Below are positions 28,601 to 37,657 of a stretch of 64,000 nucleotides of DNA, one piece after another. Position 1 is the stretch's first letter. Every line of letters starts with the position of its first letter. The stretch comes from Methylovulum psychrotolerans (GTDB lineage: Bacteria; Pseudomonadota; Gammaproteobacteria; Methylococcales; Methylomonadaceae). Where the stretch lies: NCBI RefSeq assembly GCF_002923755.1, contig NZ_PGFZ01000002.1, positions 73,704-137,703 of the forward strand, in the 5' to 3' direction. A program made the position numbers and the translations under genes. A model generated the notes under the pieces. It saw nothing but the letters and a program-made list of their open reading frames with translations, did not search any database and was not told the origin of the DNA.

Positions 28601-28940
28601 GTTGCTTTCTCCAAATCTACGGGCTGGTCGGGTGGTTAAGGTTTGTCGGAGTTCGCTAAGTGTCGCTTTCTCGTTTACGTTGCGTCCCGTTTCTCTGCGG
28701 TGAGAGACGGCATTCCCACGCGTGCGGTGCGTGGGAGCGTTTATAGCAGGGCAGTAGCATTAAAATCAAATCAAATTTGATAGAAGCGAATCCACGGAGA
28801 TAAAATATGGGAATTGAGATTGCACTGTCTTTAGCTCTGAATTCTCGTGTCGAAATAATGCGCTACGATACAGTAGATTAAGATTGTGAAATCCCGTATT
28901 CCGTTTTGCACCTATGGGTTACTATCCAAGTCTTTGGTTT
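28601..28940. other. Intergenic stretch between the two YCW genes
   Basis: A palindromic unit around 28700-28735 (CATTCCCACGCGTGCGGTGCGTGGGAGCG) resembles dispersed intergenic repeats of proteobacteria. A 24-codon plus-strand frame at 28807-28881 (MGIEIALSLALNSRV) has a fair ribosome-binding site (CGGAG), but I cannot support it further. Confidence 0.4.
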
Positions 28941-29231
28941 TTACCAACAGTACATAACGCCATTTAGTACAATACATGTTTTTTGAGTTGCACCGGTTAT
29001 GCTTTGTTCAGATGGCGGGGCATATGAGAAAATCGTCAGTTGTTGTGGGTTTATCCAGTCCTTTTCTGGAATGTAGCTATGTTCTTCAGGTTTGTTTTCT
29101 TCATTTGCGTAGAGAAAATAAACATTTTCTTCGTCGGCTGAAGCGATGACGGTTTGCGGAACATTACCGTCCATTTGGCCTGCTAAGGCTTTTTTTGATT
29201 CTTCTGATAATTTTTCAACTGTAATTGTCAT
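28941..29231 (-). CDS. Small protein with C-terminal YCW motif (copy 1)
   Basis: The 96-residue acidic product begins MTITVEKLSEESKKALAGQM and ends TCIVLNGVMYCW at the stop codon. The start is supported by a strong ribosome-binding site (TAAGGAACC) three bases before the ATG. It follows the FecR-TPR-barrel gene by 24 bases on the same strand, so it is very probably co-transcribed. The N-terminal segment and the exact C-terminal motif are shared in outline with the gene at 28153. No family is recognised. The two cysteines of the tail could form a disulfide or be modified. Confidence 0.6.
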   Translation of the reverse strand: MTITVEKLSEESKKALAGQMDGNVPQTVIASADEENVYFLYANEENKPEEHSYIPEKDWINPQQLTIFSYAPPSEQSITGATQKTCIVLNGVMYCW

Positions 29232-29255
29232 AATGGTTCCTTAGGAATTGAGTGA

Positions 29256-32200
29256 TTAAAAGTTAAAAGTAAAGCGGGCCATAAAGGTTTGCGCTGGGGT
29301 AATATCAGACGTGCGTATTTCATTGGTTTGATACGCGCGGTCTCTGAATTTGAAGCGGTTATCCAGCAGGTTATCGGCCTCTAAACTGAATATGCCGTAT
29401 TGTTTGGGCAGGCGATAACCGATAGCGGCATCAACCAGATAAAAATCGGTGCTAAAGCTTGGGTCGCCACCTGGTAGTGTGTCCACCCGTTGGTTGATAT
29501 AAGTGCCGCGTAATTCGGCAAAGACACCAACTTTATGAAAAAAGCGTAAGCTAGTCGGCAGGTAGGCTGTGGCAACAGCTTTTGGGGAATTGATGCCTGT
29601 CGCATGAAAGTCCTCATAACGGAACCCCGAATTCATCAGCCAGTGTTCATGGATGATCCAGTTTACATAAAAACGGTACAGATTTTCGGTGCGTGGATCG
29701 GATATAAAAGAATGGTTGCTGATAATAGGGTTATTTAATTCACGAGCATAAATTTCTACACCTGTATACCAATTTTTGGCTGGATGATAATCCATGCCTA
29801 TAGCATATTGTGTGGACTTTGTACCGTTGTAATCGTCAAAAAATTGATTAAACCCGGCAATTTGCATGGGTTGCAATTGTTGGTTGACAATAATTGGCGA
29901 TTTTAATGTGTCGAAAACCGCTAATCTGAATAATAGTTCTTTATTAAATTGCCAAAGCAAGCCGAATTTAGGGTTTGCCCGTTCAATGGCTAAGCTACTT
30001 GCTTGGCTATCATTGTAGCTGTCATAGCTTAAGCCCCCTGTTGCGGTCAGATTGTCCAGTAATTTGATATTGGAATAGGCATAACCGAAATTTTGGGTAT
30101 CGTTAGTGTTGGTTAGTTGGCAACCTAAGGCCATGCAAATAAAAGGGTTGTTTGAATAAAATTGACTTTGAATATCATAGGTATATCGACCGCCACCTGC
30201 TGTTAAGTTAAATCGTTCATATTCGAGTAAATAAGCCGACTCTAACTGATAACCGCTATTTTTTGCTGAACTGCTCAGATAAGAAAAGCTATTCAAAAAC
30301 TCATTCCGATTAGCATAAATAAACGAAGTCAACCATTTAGAATGCTGGGTAGGCGCAAAGGTTGCCCCTAGCCGATAAGTATCCTGTCCCAATTTCCGCC
30401 GATAATCGGCGTTAAAGTCCGACATATCGCCTTTTTGTTGCAAATCGCCATGCTCGGTATCCCTGCGCCGATATTCCGCTTGGACATTAAATTTAGGCGA
30501 GAACTCATACTGGGCAAAGGCGTTATACAGATCATGTTTAATGTCATTATTTGCCCGATAGCCGTCATTCTCATAATGCAACTGGCCAAAGCTGTAAGAG
30601 AGTTTATTGGCGATCCCCGACAGCACGGCTTCGTTGCCAATCAGGTTGTTGGAGCCGTAGCTGGTGGTGTTGGTGATGCGGTAGTTATCGCGCTCAAAGA
30701 CTTTATTGTATTCGTTAAAACCCACTTCCGCAGGGCCGACGCTTTTGGGGATGTTAAGGTCGGTGTAGGCCAAGCGCGGTTGCACGGGATTAAGGTTGAC
30801 CGATTGCAGGAGTTGCGATTGCAATAAGGCACTGGCGCGGGTGACTTCTTGGCGCGGTTGGTTGGCGCTACTGTCCGATAGCAGGCGTTGCGCCGAATAG
30901 TTGCCGGGGTCTAGGGCCAGGGATTTTATGGCTTGGCGGTTGGCGACATCGTTAAAGCCTAAGTCATTGTAAATGCGGCCTAAGCCTGTACCGCGCACGG
31001 CGGCATCTTGGTCCAGCAAGAAACGTGAGCGGTAGACGGCGCGGTTGTCATTTAAGTCCATGGCTTGCTGCATATCGTGCAGGGCGGCGACGGGGCGGTT
31101 AGTCGATTGCTTTAAGATGGCATCGTAAAACCAGGGGGTCGGGTCTTTGCTGTCGTTGGCTTTGGCCAGTTTAAATTCGGTTTCGGCGTAGTCGGGGTTG
31201 CGCAGTTCAAAATGGGCTTTGCCCAGATAGCTGCGGATAACGGCGTTGTTGGGGTCGAGGTTGGCGGCGGTTTCCAGCTTTTGCTTGCCTGACTCCAGTT
31301 TGCCGGTACGAATGTCGGTCAGTGCCGAACCTAACCAAGCTAATGGATCGGAAGAGTCTATGCTAATGGCTTGCTGAAAGGCTTCTTGGGCAAATTGGGT
31401 GTTGACTTGCGCCAGATAAGCAAAACCTAACACGGTTTGGGTGCGGGCCAGAGCCGGGTCGGCGTTACGCGCTTGTTGGGCGGCTGCTAGGCCTTGGTCG
31501 CGTTCGCCTAAGGACAGTTGCAGTTCAGAAATTCTGGCCAAGACCAGGGCGCTGGTGGGTTCCTGTTGCAAAGCGGCTTGGGCGGCTTGCAGGGCTTCCG
31601 GCAGTTTAAATAAGGCTTGGTAAGCGTAAGATAGGGCAAGTAGGGCGGCACTGGATTTGACGTTGTTGCCCACGGCTTTTTGCGCCAGTGCCAAGGCTTC
31701 ATCTTGGCGGTTTTTGCTGACCGCGATAATGGCTTGTAAGGCGAAAGCTTCGCTGTTTTTGGGGTCACGTTCTAAGATCTGGCCGATGAGCTGTTGGGCT
31801 TCGTCGGCACGCCCGACGCTTAATAACAAAGACGCTTTTGTCGCTAAAAAGCCGTTGTCCTGTTGGTTGCTGGGTATGGCGGTATCAAAATTTTCCAGTA
31901 ATTGGCTTTTGACGGTTTGTTGCTGGGACGGCGACGTGTTGGGGGCGAGAAATTTTTTATAATCCAGCAGCGGCGGATAGTATAAAGCCCATTGCACGGC
32001 ATCTTCGGATTTGATGAGCAGGGCTTGCAAATAGGGCTTTTTGCCTTGAGGAGTAACACCAATAAAGCCGGGTTTGATTTGGGCGCTGCCCATTGCGTTA
32101 TAGGCACGGACTTGCCCATCAAAGACGGTAACGGCAGTTTGTCCGCTGTTAACGCTGACCAAAAATTCGGTGCCTTCATGCACGGCGTTGACAAAGGGGG

Positions 32201-32576
32201 TTTGCACTTCTAGGTTTTGCGGTTGGCGGCTACGGAAGAAGGCGGTGCCTTCGCGCAGGTAAGCTAGCCATTTTGGAGTATCGTCGAAGGGTGGCGGAAA
32301 AATCAGCGTAGTGGCTTGCTCTAGGGTGATGACCGACTCGTTGCGCATTTGTAAGGTGGCGCGGCTGTGTTTGCCGGTGCGGATTTTATCGCCCGGACAA
32401 AGTTCATTGTGCGCTTCGATGTTTAACCAGGTATTGCTGTCGGGCTGTTGGCTCTCGACTTTACCTTGTGCGGAGACGATTTGTGCGACCGACTGCCCAC
32501 AATTGAGGGCCGCTTGTGTACTTAAGGGTACAAGCAGCGCAATGACAATGTAAGAATAGCGGACTTTCTGGCGCAT
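29256..32576 (-). CDS. FecR-TPR-outer-membrane beta-barrel fusion protein
   Basis: This 1106-residue protein starts at the ATG at 32576, which opens a signal peptide (YIVIALLVPLSTQA); the longer frame from 32681 adds an unlikely head. Residues about 30-165 form a FecR-like domain (GDKIRTGKHSRATLQMRNES, then TPFVNAVHEGTEFLVSV). About 220-560 are tetratricopeptide repeats (NSEAFALQAIIAVSKNRQDE). From about 620 to the end is a beta-barrel-like region of amphipathic strands, ending in Phe (FMARFTFNF) like outer-membrane proteins. It probably spans the outer membrane with its FecR and TPR parts in the periplasm. It lies between the cyclase and YCW genes; a sensing or secretion role is inference. 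Confidence 0.75.
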   Translation of the reverse strand: MRQKVRYSYIVIALLVPLSTQAALNCGQSVAQIVSAQGKVESQQPDSNTWLNIEAHNELCPGDKIRTGKHSRATLQMRNESVITLEQATTLIFPPPFDDTPKWLAYLREGTAFFRSRQPQNLEVQTPFVNAVHEGTEFLVSVNSGQTAVTVFDGQVRAYNAMGSAQIKPGFIGVTPQGKKPYLQALLIKSEDAVQWALYYPPLLDYKKFLAPNTSPSQQQTVKSQLLENFDTAIPSNQQDNGFLATKASLLLSVGRADEAQQLIGQILERDPKNSEAFALQAIIAVSKNRQDEALALAQKAVGNNVKSSAALLALSYAYQALFKLPEALQAAQAALQQEPTSALVLARISELQLSLGERDQGLAAAQQARNADPALARTQTVLGFAYLAQVNTQFAQEAFQQAISIDSSDPLAWLGSALTDIRTGKLESGKQKLETAANLDPNNAVIRSYLGKAHFELRNPDYAETEFKLAKANDSKDPTPWFYDAILKQSTNRPVAALHDMQQAMDLNDNRAVYRSRFLLDQDAAVRGTGLGRIYNDLGFNDVANRQAIKSLALDPGNYSAQRLLSDSSANQPRQEVTRASALLQSQLLQSVNLNPVQPRLAYTDLNIPKSVGPAEVGFNEYNKVFERDNYRITNTTSYGSNNLIGNEAVLSGIANKLSYSFGQLHYENDGYRANNDIKHDLYNAFAQYEFSPKFNVQAEYRRRDTEHGDLQQKGDMSDFNADYRRKLGQDTYRLGATFAPTQHSKWLTSFIYANRNEFLNSFSYLSSSAKNSGYQLESAYLLEYERFNLTAGGGRYTYDIQSQFYSNNPFICMALGCQLTNTNDTQNFGYAYSNIKLLDNLTATGGLSYDSYNDSQASSLAIERANPKFGLLWQFNKELLFRLAVFDTLKSPIIVNQQLQPMQIAGFNQFFDDYNGTKSTQYAIGMDYHPAKNWYTGVEIYARELNNPIISNHSFISDPRTENLYRFYVNWIIHEHWLMNSGFRYEDFHATGINSPKAVATAYLPTSLRFFHKVGVFAELRGTYINQRVDTLPGGDPSFSTDFYLVDAAIGYRLPKQYGIFSLEADNLLDNRFKFRDRAYQTNEIRTSDITPAQTFMARFTFNF

Positions 32577-32688
32577 AGTTATTGTTATTATAGCTGACTG
32601 AAAGAGGTGCGGCGTTTGTTTCCCCCGAAACAAAATCAACTGCACTTTTTTGCTGGCTAATTGAAGCATATCACTGCCCATATTACAA

Positions 32689-34971
32689 CTAAAAGCTCAG
32701 TGTGGTGACATTGATAATCATGGGTAATTGATTATCGACGGATTTTTCTGGCAATTTTGTGGTGTTCTCCAAGTAGCGCAGGAAGAAGCCGCTAGGGCCA
32801 TCATTAGGAAATTGTTCGGTTATTTTGCTAAAAGCTTGCCGCGCGGGCAGCCATTGGTGGTCTTGGAAGAGGGCTAGGGCTTTGGCAAAGGCAGCCGTTA
32901 AGGCGCGGTCGCGGTCGCTCGCTTGTTGCTGGGTCGCCATCAGTTCAAAAATATGTACGGGTTTGGCTTTGCCTTTTAAGATAAATAAGCCGACATCACG
33001 CAGGAAAAAATCGTCTAAGTCGGCAATGACCGCGGCATTAACCAAAATATGAGTGCCTAGTTGTTTGTTAAGGGCTTCAATTCTTGAAGCGGTATTGACC
33101 GGATCGCCTATTGCCCGATAGATCAGCCGGCCTGTAAAGCCGGTATGGCCAATGCTGATTTCGCCGCAGGCCAAACCAAAGCGGGTGATTAAGGGATAGG
33201 GCTGATCTTGGTTAAACGCTGCCAAGTTCTGTTTAATGGTCAGTGCCGCTTGGCAGGCGTTACTACGCGCTTGCTGATTATGGTCGGCGTGGGCCCATAC
33301 GGCATACATGCCATCGCCTGCCAGATCGGTGACAAACCCGCCGTGTTGGTTGACCAGCGGAAAGACGGTCTGGTAATAGGTGTTCATTAGGTCAATTAAG
33401 GCCTTGGGCTTTAAGGCTTCGGACAATTGGGTGTAGTCGCAGACATCGGTAGCCAGACAGACACCTTGAGTCAGTTTACCGCTGGTGTCCATGATCATGG
33501 TATCGGGCTGGTGCGGAATGTTATCGACCACTTCTTTGGGCAGTAGTTTATGCAATGCCAACTGCATTTTGGTTTTGGTACGGTTGGTGTGGCGAAAGTG
33601 GATAACCGAGGCGGCGGTCAGCACTAAGGGCATTTGTAGGGCGAGGGGAATAGTTAACGGTAGCCAGATAGCGGCGGTGACAAATTCGTAGTAGGCGAAA
33701 TAAGTGTATGCTGCTCCTGAGGCCAAAATGACGGTGATGGCGAGGCGGTAAGAGCGTATCACGCAGTAAGCCGATAGCAGCATACCCCAGCCTAGCAACA
33801 GGAGAAACTGATAGGCGCTTCTTAAGGGCTTTAGCCAAGTATTATCAATGAGATTGCCTAAGGCGGTGGCAGCAAGGTCAATCGGGCTGGTGGTTTGGTT
33901 ATGGGCGTGTGAATAGACGGTGTAGTAGCCTTGGGCTTTTTCGGGTTCGATGCTTTCGGAGAAGCCGACCAAGACGATTCTGTCGCGTAAGGTATCGGGC
34001 GGTAGGCCGTTGAGGGCCTGATAAAACGGAATGGTTGTAATTTTGCCGACATTGCCGTAGTGGTTGTAATAGAGGCTTTTATGGTCGGCCAAATTTAGCC
34101 AAGCGGCTAAGAGGCGTTGCTGTTGGGCAGGTACGGCGGCTTGGTTAAGCAGGTGTTGCCAGTGGTCGGGGTTGGTCGCCTGTAAGGCCAACGCATCGCG
34201 GAGTTTTTCTAGGTCTTCGGATAGAGTGTGCTGTTTGGCCAGTTCGGCAAAGCTGGGCGGCAACTGCGTGGCTAGAGGAGATTGGGCGATAGCCAGTAAG
34301 GTCAGAAGGTTGGGATAGGCTTTTTTAAGGACATAACATTGAAAAATAAAGTCGGGGAAGGTTCTAAGGCCGGCGCTTTCTTTGTCAACCCAAAATTGTT
34401 TGACGGTGGAAGCCCCTTTAGGTAAGGGGAAGGGTGCGGCACTGAGCGCGGCGTTGTTAATAAGCTCAATGGATTCCATCAGGGTTTCTGTGCTGGGAGC
34501 AGCGCCACCGCTTGATGGGTTAAGCGTCTTATATTTGATGTAGCTGCCTAAAATAACATTGTTGTCGCGGGCAATGGCAGTCGCCAGTTGTTGGTCGGTT
34601 ATTGCATTAATGGGTTTGCCAAAAAAGATATTGAGGGCGATCAACGTCGGATGCTGTTGGTTGATCTGGTCGATCAATTGCGCATAATATTCGCGCGGCC
34701 AGTCTGTTGGATCGTCAGCGAGTTTGAAAAAATCCGCTGAGGTTTGGTCGACACTGATGATAACAATATCTTGCGGCGGTGCGGTTTCGCCGCGCAGAGC
34801 AAACAGCCAAGCCAAGCCACCTTCTTCTTCAAGGGTTTCACCCAGCGGCGTTAAGCACAAAACCGCACCTACTAGGCCTATCGCTACGGAGAGCAGGCAC
34901 AGTTTGGAGGATTTGACAAAAACGCGGTTAAGGGGGGAGCTACCGCTTAAAATCGGCCAGGTAGAGATCAT
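32689..34971 (-). CDS. CHASE2-domain adenylate/guanylate cyclase
   Basis: This inner-membrane sensor cyclase has 760 residues. One N-terminal membrane helix (CLLSVAIGLVGAVLCL) is followed by a periplasmic CHASE2 domain (about 45-370, with IVIISVDQTSADFF and LRDRIVLVGFSE). Three membrane helices come next (about 385-460), and then a class III cyclase domain: CLATDVCDYTQLSEAL with the metal Asp, TDLAGDGMYAVW, and GDPVNTASRIEALN. Substrate specificity (ATP or GTP) is not settled by inspection. It heads a minus-strand run with the FecR-TPR-barrel and YCW genes. Confidence 0.88.
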   Translation of the reverse strand: MISTWPILSGSSPLNRVFVKSSKLCLLSVAIGLVGAVLCLTPLGETLEEEGGLAWLFALRGETAPPQDIVIISVDQTSADFFKLADDPTDWPREYYAQLIDQINQQHPTLIALNIFFGKPINAITDQQLATAIARDNNVILGSYIKYKTLNPSSGGAAPSTETLMESIELINNAALSAAPFPLPKGASTVKQFWVDKESAGLRTFPDFIFQCYVLKKAYPNLLTLLAIAQSPLATQLPPSFAELAKQHTLSEDLEKLRDALALQATNPDHWQHLLNQAAVPAQQQRLLAAWLNLADHKSLYYNHYGNVGKITTIPFYQALNGLPPDTLRDRIVLVGFSESIEPEKAQGYYTVYSHAHNQTTSPIDLAATALGNLIDNTWLKPLRSAYQFLLLLGWGMLLSAYCVIRSYRLAITVILASGAAYTYFAYYEFVTAAIWLPLTIPLALQMPLVLTAASVIHFRHTNRTKTKMQLALHKLLPKEVVDNIPHQPDTMIMDTSGKLTQGVCLATDVCDYTQLSEALKPKALIDLMNTYYQTVFPLVNQHGGFVTDLAGDGMYAVWAHADHNQQARSNACQAALTIKQNLAAFNQDQPYPLITRFGLACGEISIGHTGFTGRLIYRAIGDPVNTASRIEALNKQLGTHILVNAAVIADLDDFFLRDVGLFILKGKAKPVHIFELMATQQQASDRDRALTAAFAKALALFQDHQWLPARQAFSKITEQFPNDGPSGFFLRYLENTTKLPEKSVDNQLPMIINVTTLSF

Positions 34972-35365
34972 GGGTATGGGTTTTTGGCATCCATTGTTTA
35001 ACTGGTCTTCATTTTGGCAAATAAAAAGAGCCGTGTCTGTTGAAAATTACCATTTTTGGAAAAAAAATTGAGCTTTTCTGAATTTTTTTTCGGGTTGGTT
35101 GGCAAATGTAGCTGGAGCAGTGGTTATTAGCCGCTATACTGATGTGCTTTTATTTTTGTCTGGATGGGGCAGAAAAAGCTTTTGCCGATGCCAAGGGAAG
35201 GACAATTTATAAGTCGGGGCGGTGGCTTGAAATTGGCCTGCTCTTACAGCGTTTTGTGGGCAATTTCAGGTATCATAAGGCTTATAAAACCAAAACCAAA
35301 ACCTAACATTTCATATACTGGTTCCTGCATTCAGCTAGCGCCAGCCCCACTTGGAGATTGTAGAT
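34972..35365. other. Intergenic stretch between divergent cyclase and Uma2 genes
   Basis: It is AT-rich with several A- and T-runs around 35055-35095, and presumably contains the two divergent promoters. An open frame from 35164 to 35388 has no ribosome-binding site and no protein-like character. No repeat or RNA gene is recognised. Confidence 0.4.
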
Positions 35366-36046
35366 ATGGCATTACACGCTTATTTTGATTATGCAGGCAT
35401 CCCGATGTCTGAAAAAGATTATCTGGCGACTGAACCGGGTTCGGATGTCCGGCGCGAATATATCGATGGGCAGGTTTATGCCATGGCCGGACCCAGCATC
35501 AACCATAATATTTTATCTTTAAATATAGCCAGTGAATTCAGAAACCATTTGAAGGGTAAGCCTTGCACCGCGTTTATGTCTGACATTAAAGTGCCGTTGA
35601 AGGTTAGCGTCGGGCATGATTATGTTTACCCTGATGTTGTCGTTGATTGCACAAAAGTGCAGGGACAGAGTTATTTCTCGAACGCCCCGACTTTAATTGT
35701 CGAGGTGTTGTCGCAATCGACCAGAAAGGCCGATCTTACCACCAAGCTGTTAAGGTATATCAATCTGCCGTCTTTGCAGGAATATGTGGTGATTGAGCAA
35801 GATTTCGTCCAAGTACAAGTGCTGCGCAAAAGCAATGCTTGGAAGCCAGATTATTATTATTTGGGCGATTTGGCGGTTTTTGAGTCGATAGCCTTAACGC
35901 TGGCTGTTGAAGCGATTTATGAGCAAGTGGATAATCAGGATATGGCCCAGTATTTGATGGAAAAACAAGCGATTGCAGACGCTGTTGCAATAGGGGGGGC
36001 GGTGGAGCCCGCCGCTGCGAATGGCCTTATTGGCGGCTTGGTTTAG
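35366..36046 (+). CDS. Uma2 family (DUF820) putative nuclease
   Basis: The product has 226 residues, and GGAG lies 9 bases before the ATG. The Uma2 fold belongs to the PD-(D/E)XK nuclease group. Here MSEKDYLATE is followed by RREYIDGQVYAMAGPS, then YVYPDVVVDC (the acidic active-site position), TLIVEVLSQSTRKADLTTKL and LQEYVVIEQD. The physiological role of Uma2 proteins is unclear; many belong to multicopy families in cyanobacteria and methylotrophs. It stands alone. Confidence 0.85.
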   Translation: MALHAYFDYAGIPMSEKDYLATEPGSDVRREYIDGQVYAMAGPSINHNILSLNIASEFRNHLKGKPCTAFMSDIKVPLKVSVGHDYVYPDVVVDCTKVQGQSYFSNAPTLIVEVLSQSTRKADLTTKLLRYINLPSLQEYVVIEQDFVQVQVLRKSNAWKPDYYYLGDLAVFESIALTLAVEAIYEQVDNQDMAQYLMEKQAIADAVAIGGAVEPAAANGLIGGLV

Positions 36047-36072
36047 GAAGGGCGGTTGGTTTGGCCGCTGGG

Positions 36073-36089
36073 GCGGGCAAGATGCCCGC
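36073..36089. repeat. Short palindrome, GCGGGCA
   Basis: GCGGGCA, loop AGA, TGCCCGC, followed by GCTCC. It shares the string AAGATGCCCGCGCTCC with the inverted repeat at 22119-22147, so it is a dispersed intergenic element. Confidence 0.65.
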
Positions 36090-36122
36090 GCTCCTTTTAG
36101 GTTTGCCTTAGTTAAAGGCGGT

Positions 36123-36437
36123 TTAGTCTTTGGTGGCTTCGGTGTCGGCGAGTTGTAGGGCGGTGGTGCTGTTCCAGTCTGAAAACGGGAACGGGACAAT
36201 TTCGGTCGAGAAGGTCAAAAACAGCAGGATATGGTAGCTGTAAAGCGACAGGCTGCGCCCAAAGCTAAGGACGTTGGGGTTGGGTTTGCCGGTCAGCAGG
36301 GAAGAGGCGACTTGCAGGATGACGACTGTCCATACCAGGAGGCGGATAAGTTCGCCGATCACGGCGAAAATCAGCATAAAGAAAATACGTTTCCAAGTGC
36401 TAAGCTGCTTTAAGTTGCTGTTGATTTGTTCGTCCAT
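36123..36437 (-). CDS. DUF4389 membrane protein
   Basis: The 104-residue product has two membrane segments (KRIFFMLIFAVIGELIRLLV and SYHILLFLTFSTEIVPFPF). The sequence LTGKPNPNVLSFGRSLSLY and the closing PFPFSDW are the DUF4389 signature. Function unknown. It lies 6 bases downstream of the DUF2333 gene, the usual partner in Gammaproteobacteria, so the two form an operon. Confidence 0.8.
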   Translation of the reverse strand: MDEQINSNLKQLSTWKRIFFMLIFAVIGELIRLLVWTVVILQVASSLLTGKPNPNVLSFGRSLSLYSYHILLFLTFSTEIVPFPFSDWNSTTALQLADTEATKD

Positions 36438-36443
36438 ATACGG

Positions 36444-37466
36444 TTAACCTCGGTTCATAATGTCACGCAAATCCAACGCGGCGGCGTTGGCACGGGCGAT
36501 GTAGTTAGCCATCGTCAAGGAGTAGTTGGCAAACAGGCCATAACCGCCGCCGTCTAGGATCATCGGGCTTAAGATAGGCTCTAAGGAGTTTTCCAAGGAT
36601 TTGATCATAATGTCGACGGTACGCATGGCGCGTTTGTCGAGCAGGATGTCTTTAAAGTCATGCTTGATGGCCCGCAGGATATGCAATAACGCCCAGCCCG
36701 CCCCACGCGCTTCATAAAAGACGTTATCAATTTCCATCCAAGGGATTCTGGCGACGTTGGCATCTTTTTCGTTAAGGTCTATATCGACTTGGGTAAGCCC
36801 TGGGCCAAAGTTGTTGCCTGAGTTGTTGGCGGTCAGGCGGGTGGATAAGCCGCCCAAACGTTTGATGACAACTTCGGTGTATTGCCACAGATTGTCGGCG
36901 CGGGAATAAAACTGTGCCTGCTTGACGTTGCCGCCGTAGTGTTGCAGGCGGGTCATGTATTTATGTAGGGCTTCCACGCCTTTTTCATATTCGGCTTCGG
37001 TGGACGGTAAGGCCCAAGAGTCATTCTCAAAATAAAAGTACGGTTCGGCGGTCGCCAAATCAGGGTCTTCGGCCGATTGTGACTGGTCGCGGGCGAAGTG
37101 GTTCCGTAACGCTGAGGTGGCATCGCGCAACATGACCAATGCGCCAAATTCCCAGCTAGGGACGTTGTCGAGCAGTACGCCCGGTGGGCCTACGTCATTG
37201 GTGATGTAGCCGCCGGGCTTGTGCAGCAGCACTTCGGCTATATGTGCCAAGGTGTTGGTGTAGACGTAGCCGACCGGCATATTTTCGGTGTCGTGGGTTT
37301 CTTTGGCGCGGGTTTCCGCTTCATCCAAGATATTGAACTGCCCAGGCTCGCTTCCCCACCAAGCACCTAAAACTATCAGGACTACCATGACAATGGCGAT
37401 AAACACACCAAAGCCCCAAAGTATGCCTCTAGATTTTACATCTTGCGTTGTATTATTCGCCGCCAT
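36444..37466 (-). CDS. DUF2333 family membrane-anchored protein
   Basis: The 340-residue product has one N-terminal membrane helix (LWGFGVFIAIVMVVLIVLGAW) and a large periplasmic domain. Family marks are TNTLAHIAEVLLHKPGGY, DNVPSWEFGALVMLRD, and QFYSRADNLWQYTEVV near the middle. The function is unknown. It is co-transcribed with the DUF4389 gene and lies 190 bases downstream of xerC. Confidence 0.85.
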   Translation of the reverse strand: MAANNTTQDVKSRGILWGFGVFIAIVMVVLIVLGAWWGSEPGQFNILDEAETRAKETHDTENMPVGYVYTNTLAHIAEVLLHKPGGYITNDVGPPGVLLDNVPSWEFGALVMLRDATSALRNHFARDQSQSAEDPDLATAEPYFYFENDSWALPSTEAEYEKGVEALHKYMTRLQHYGGNVKQAQFYSRADNLWQYTEVVIKRLGGLSTRLTANNSGNNFGPGLTQVDIDLNEKDANVARIPWMEIDNVFYEARGAGWALLHILRAIKHDFKDILLDKRAMRTVDIMIKSLENSLEPILSPMILDGGGYGLFANYSLTMANYIARANAAALDLRDIMNRG

Positions 37467-37657
37467 TTTTCAGTACCTTTGCAGAAGTATGCGCATTAAA
37501 ACGGATTGCCTGGTTGGCTTCCGGTTTAATTTGCCAGTATCGGCAGGCCTCTATGCCTTGAATCGATACCCGCTTAAAAGAAAGTTCTTTCTTTATGTTA
37601 AAAATAGGCTACATGGTAGCAGGTTTTTTGGGTTTTTGCTTATCGGGGCGGTCAATA

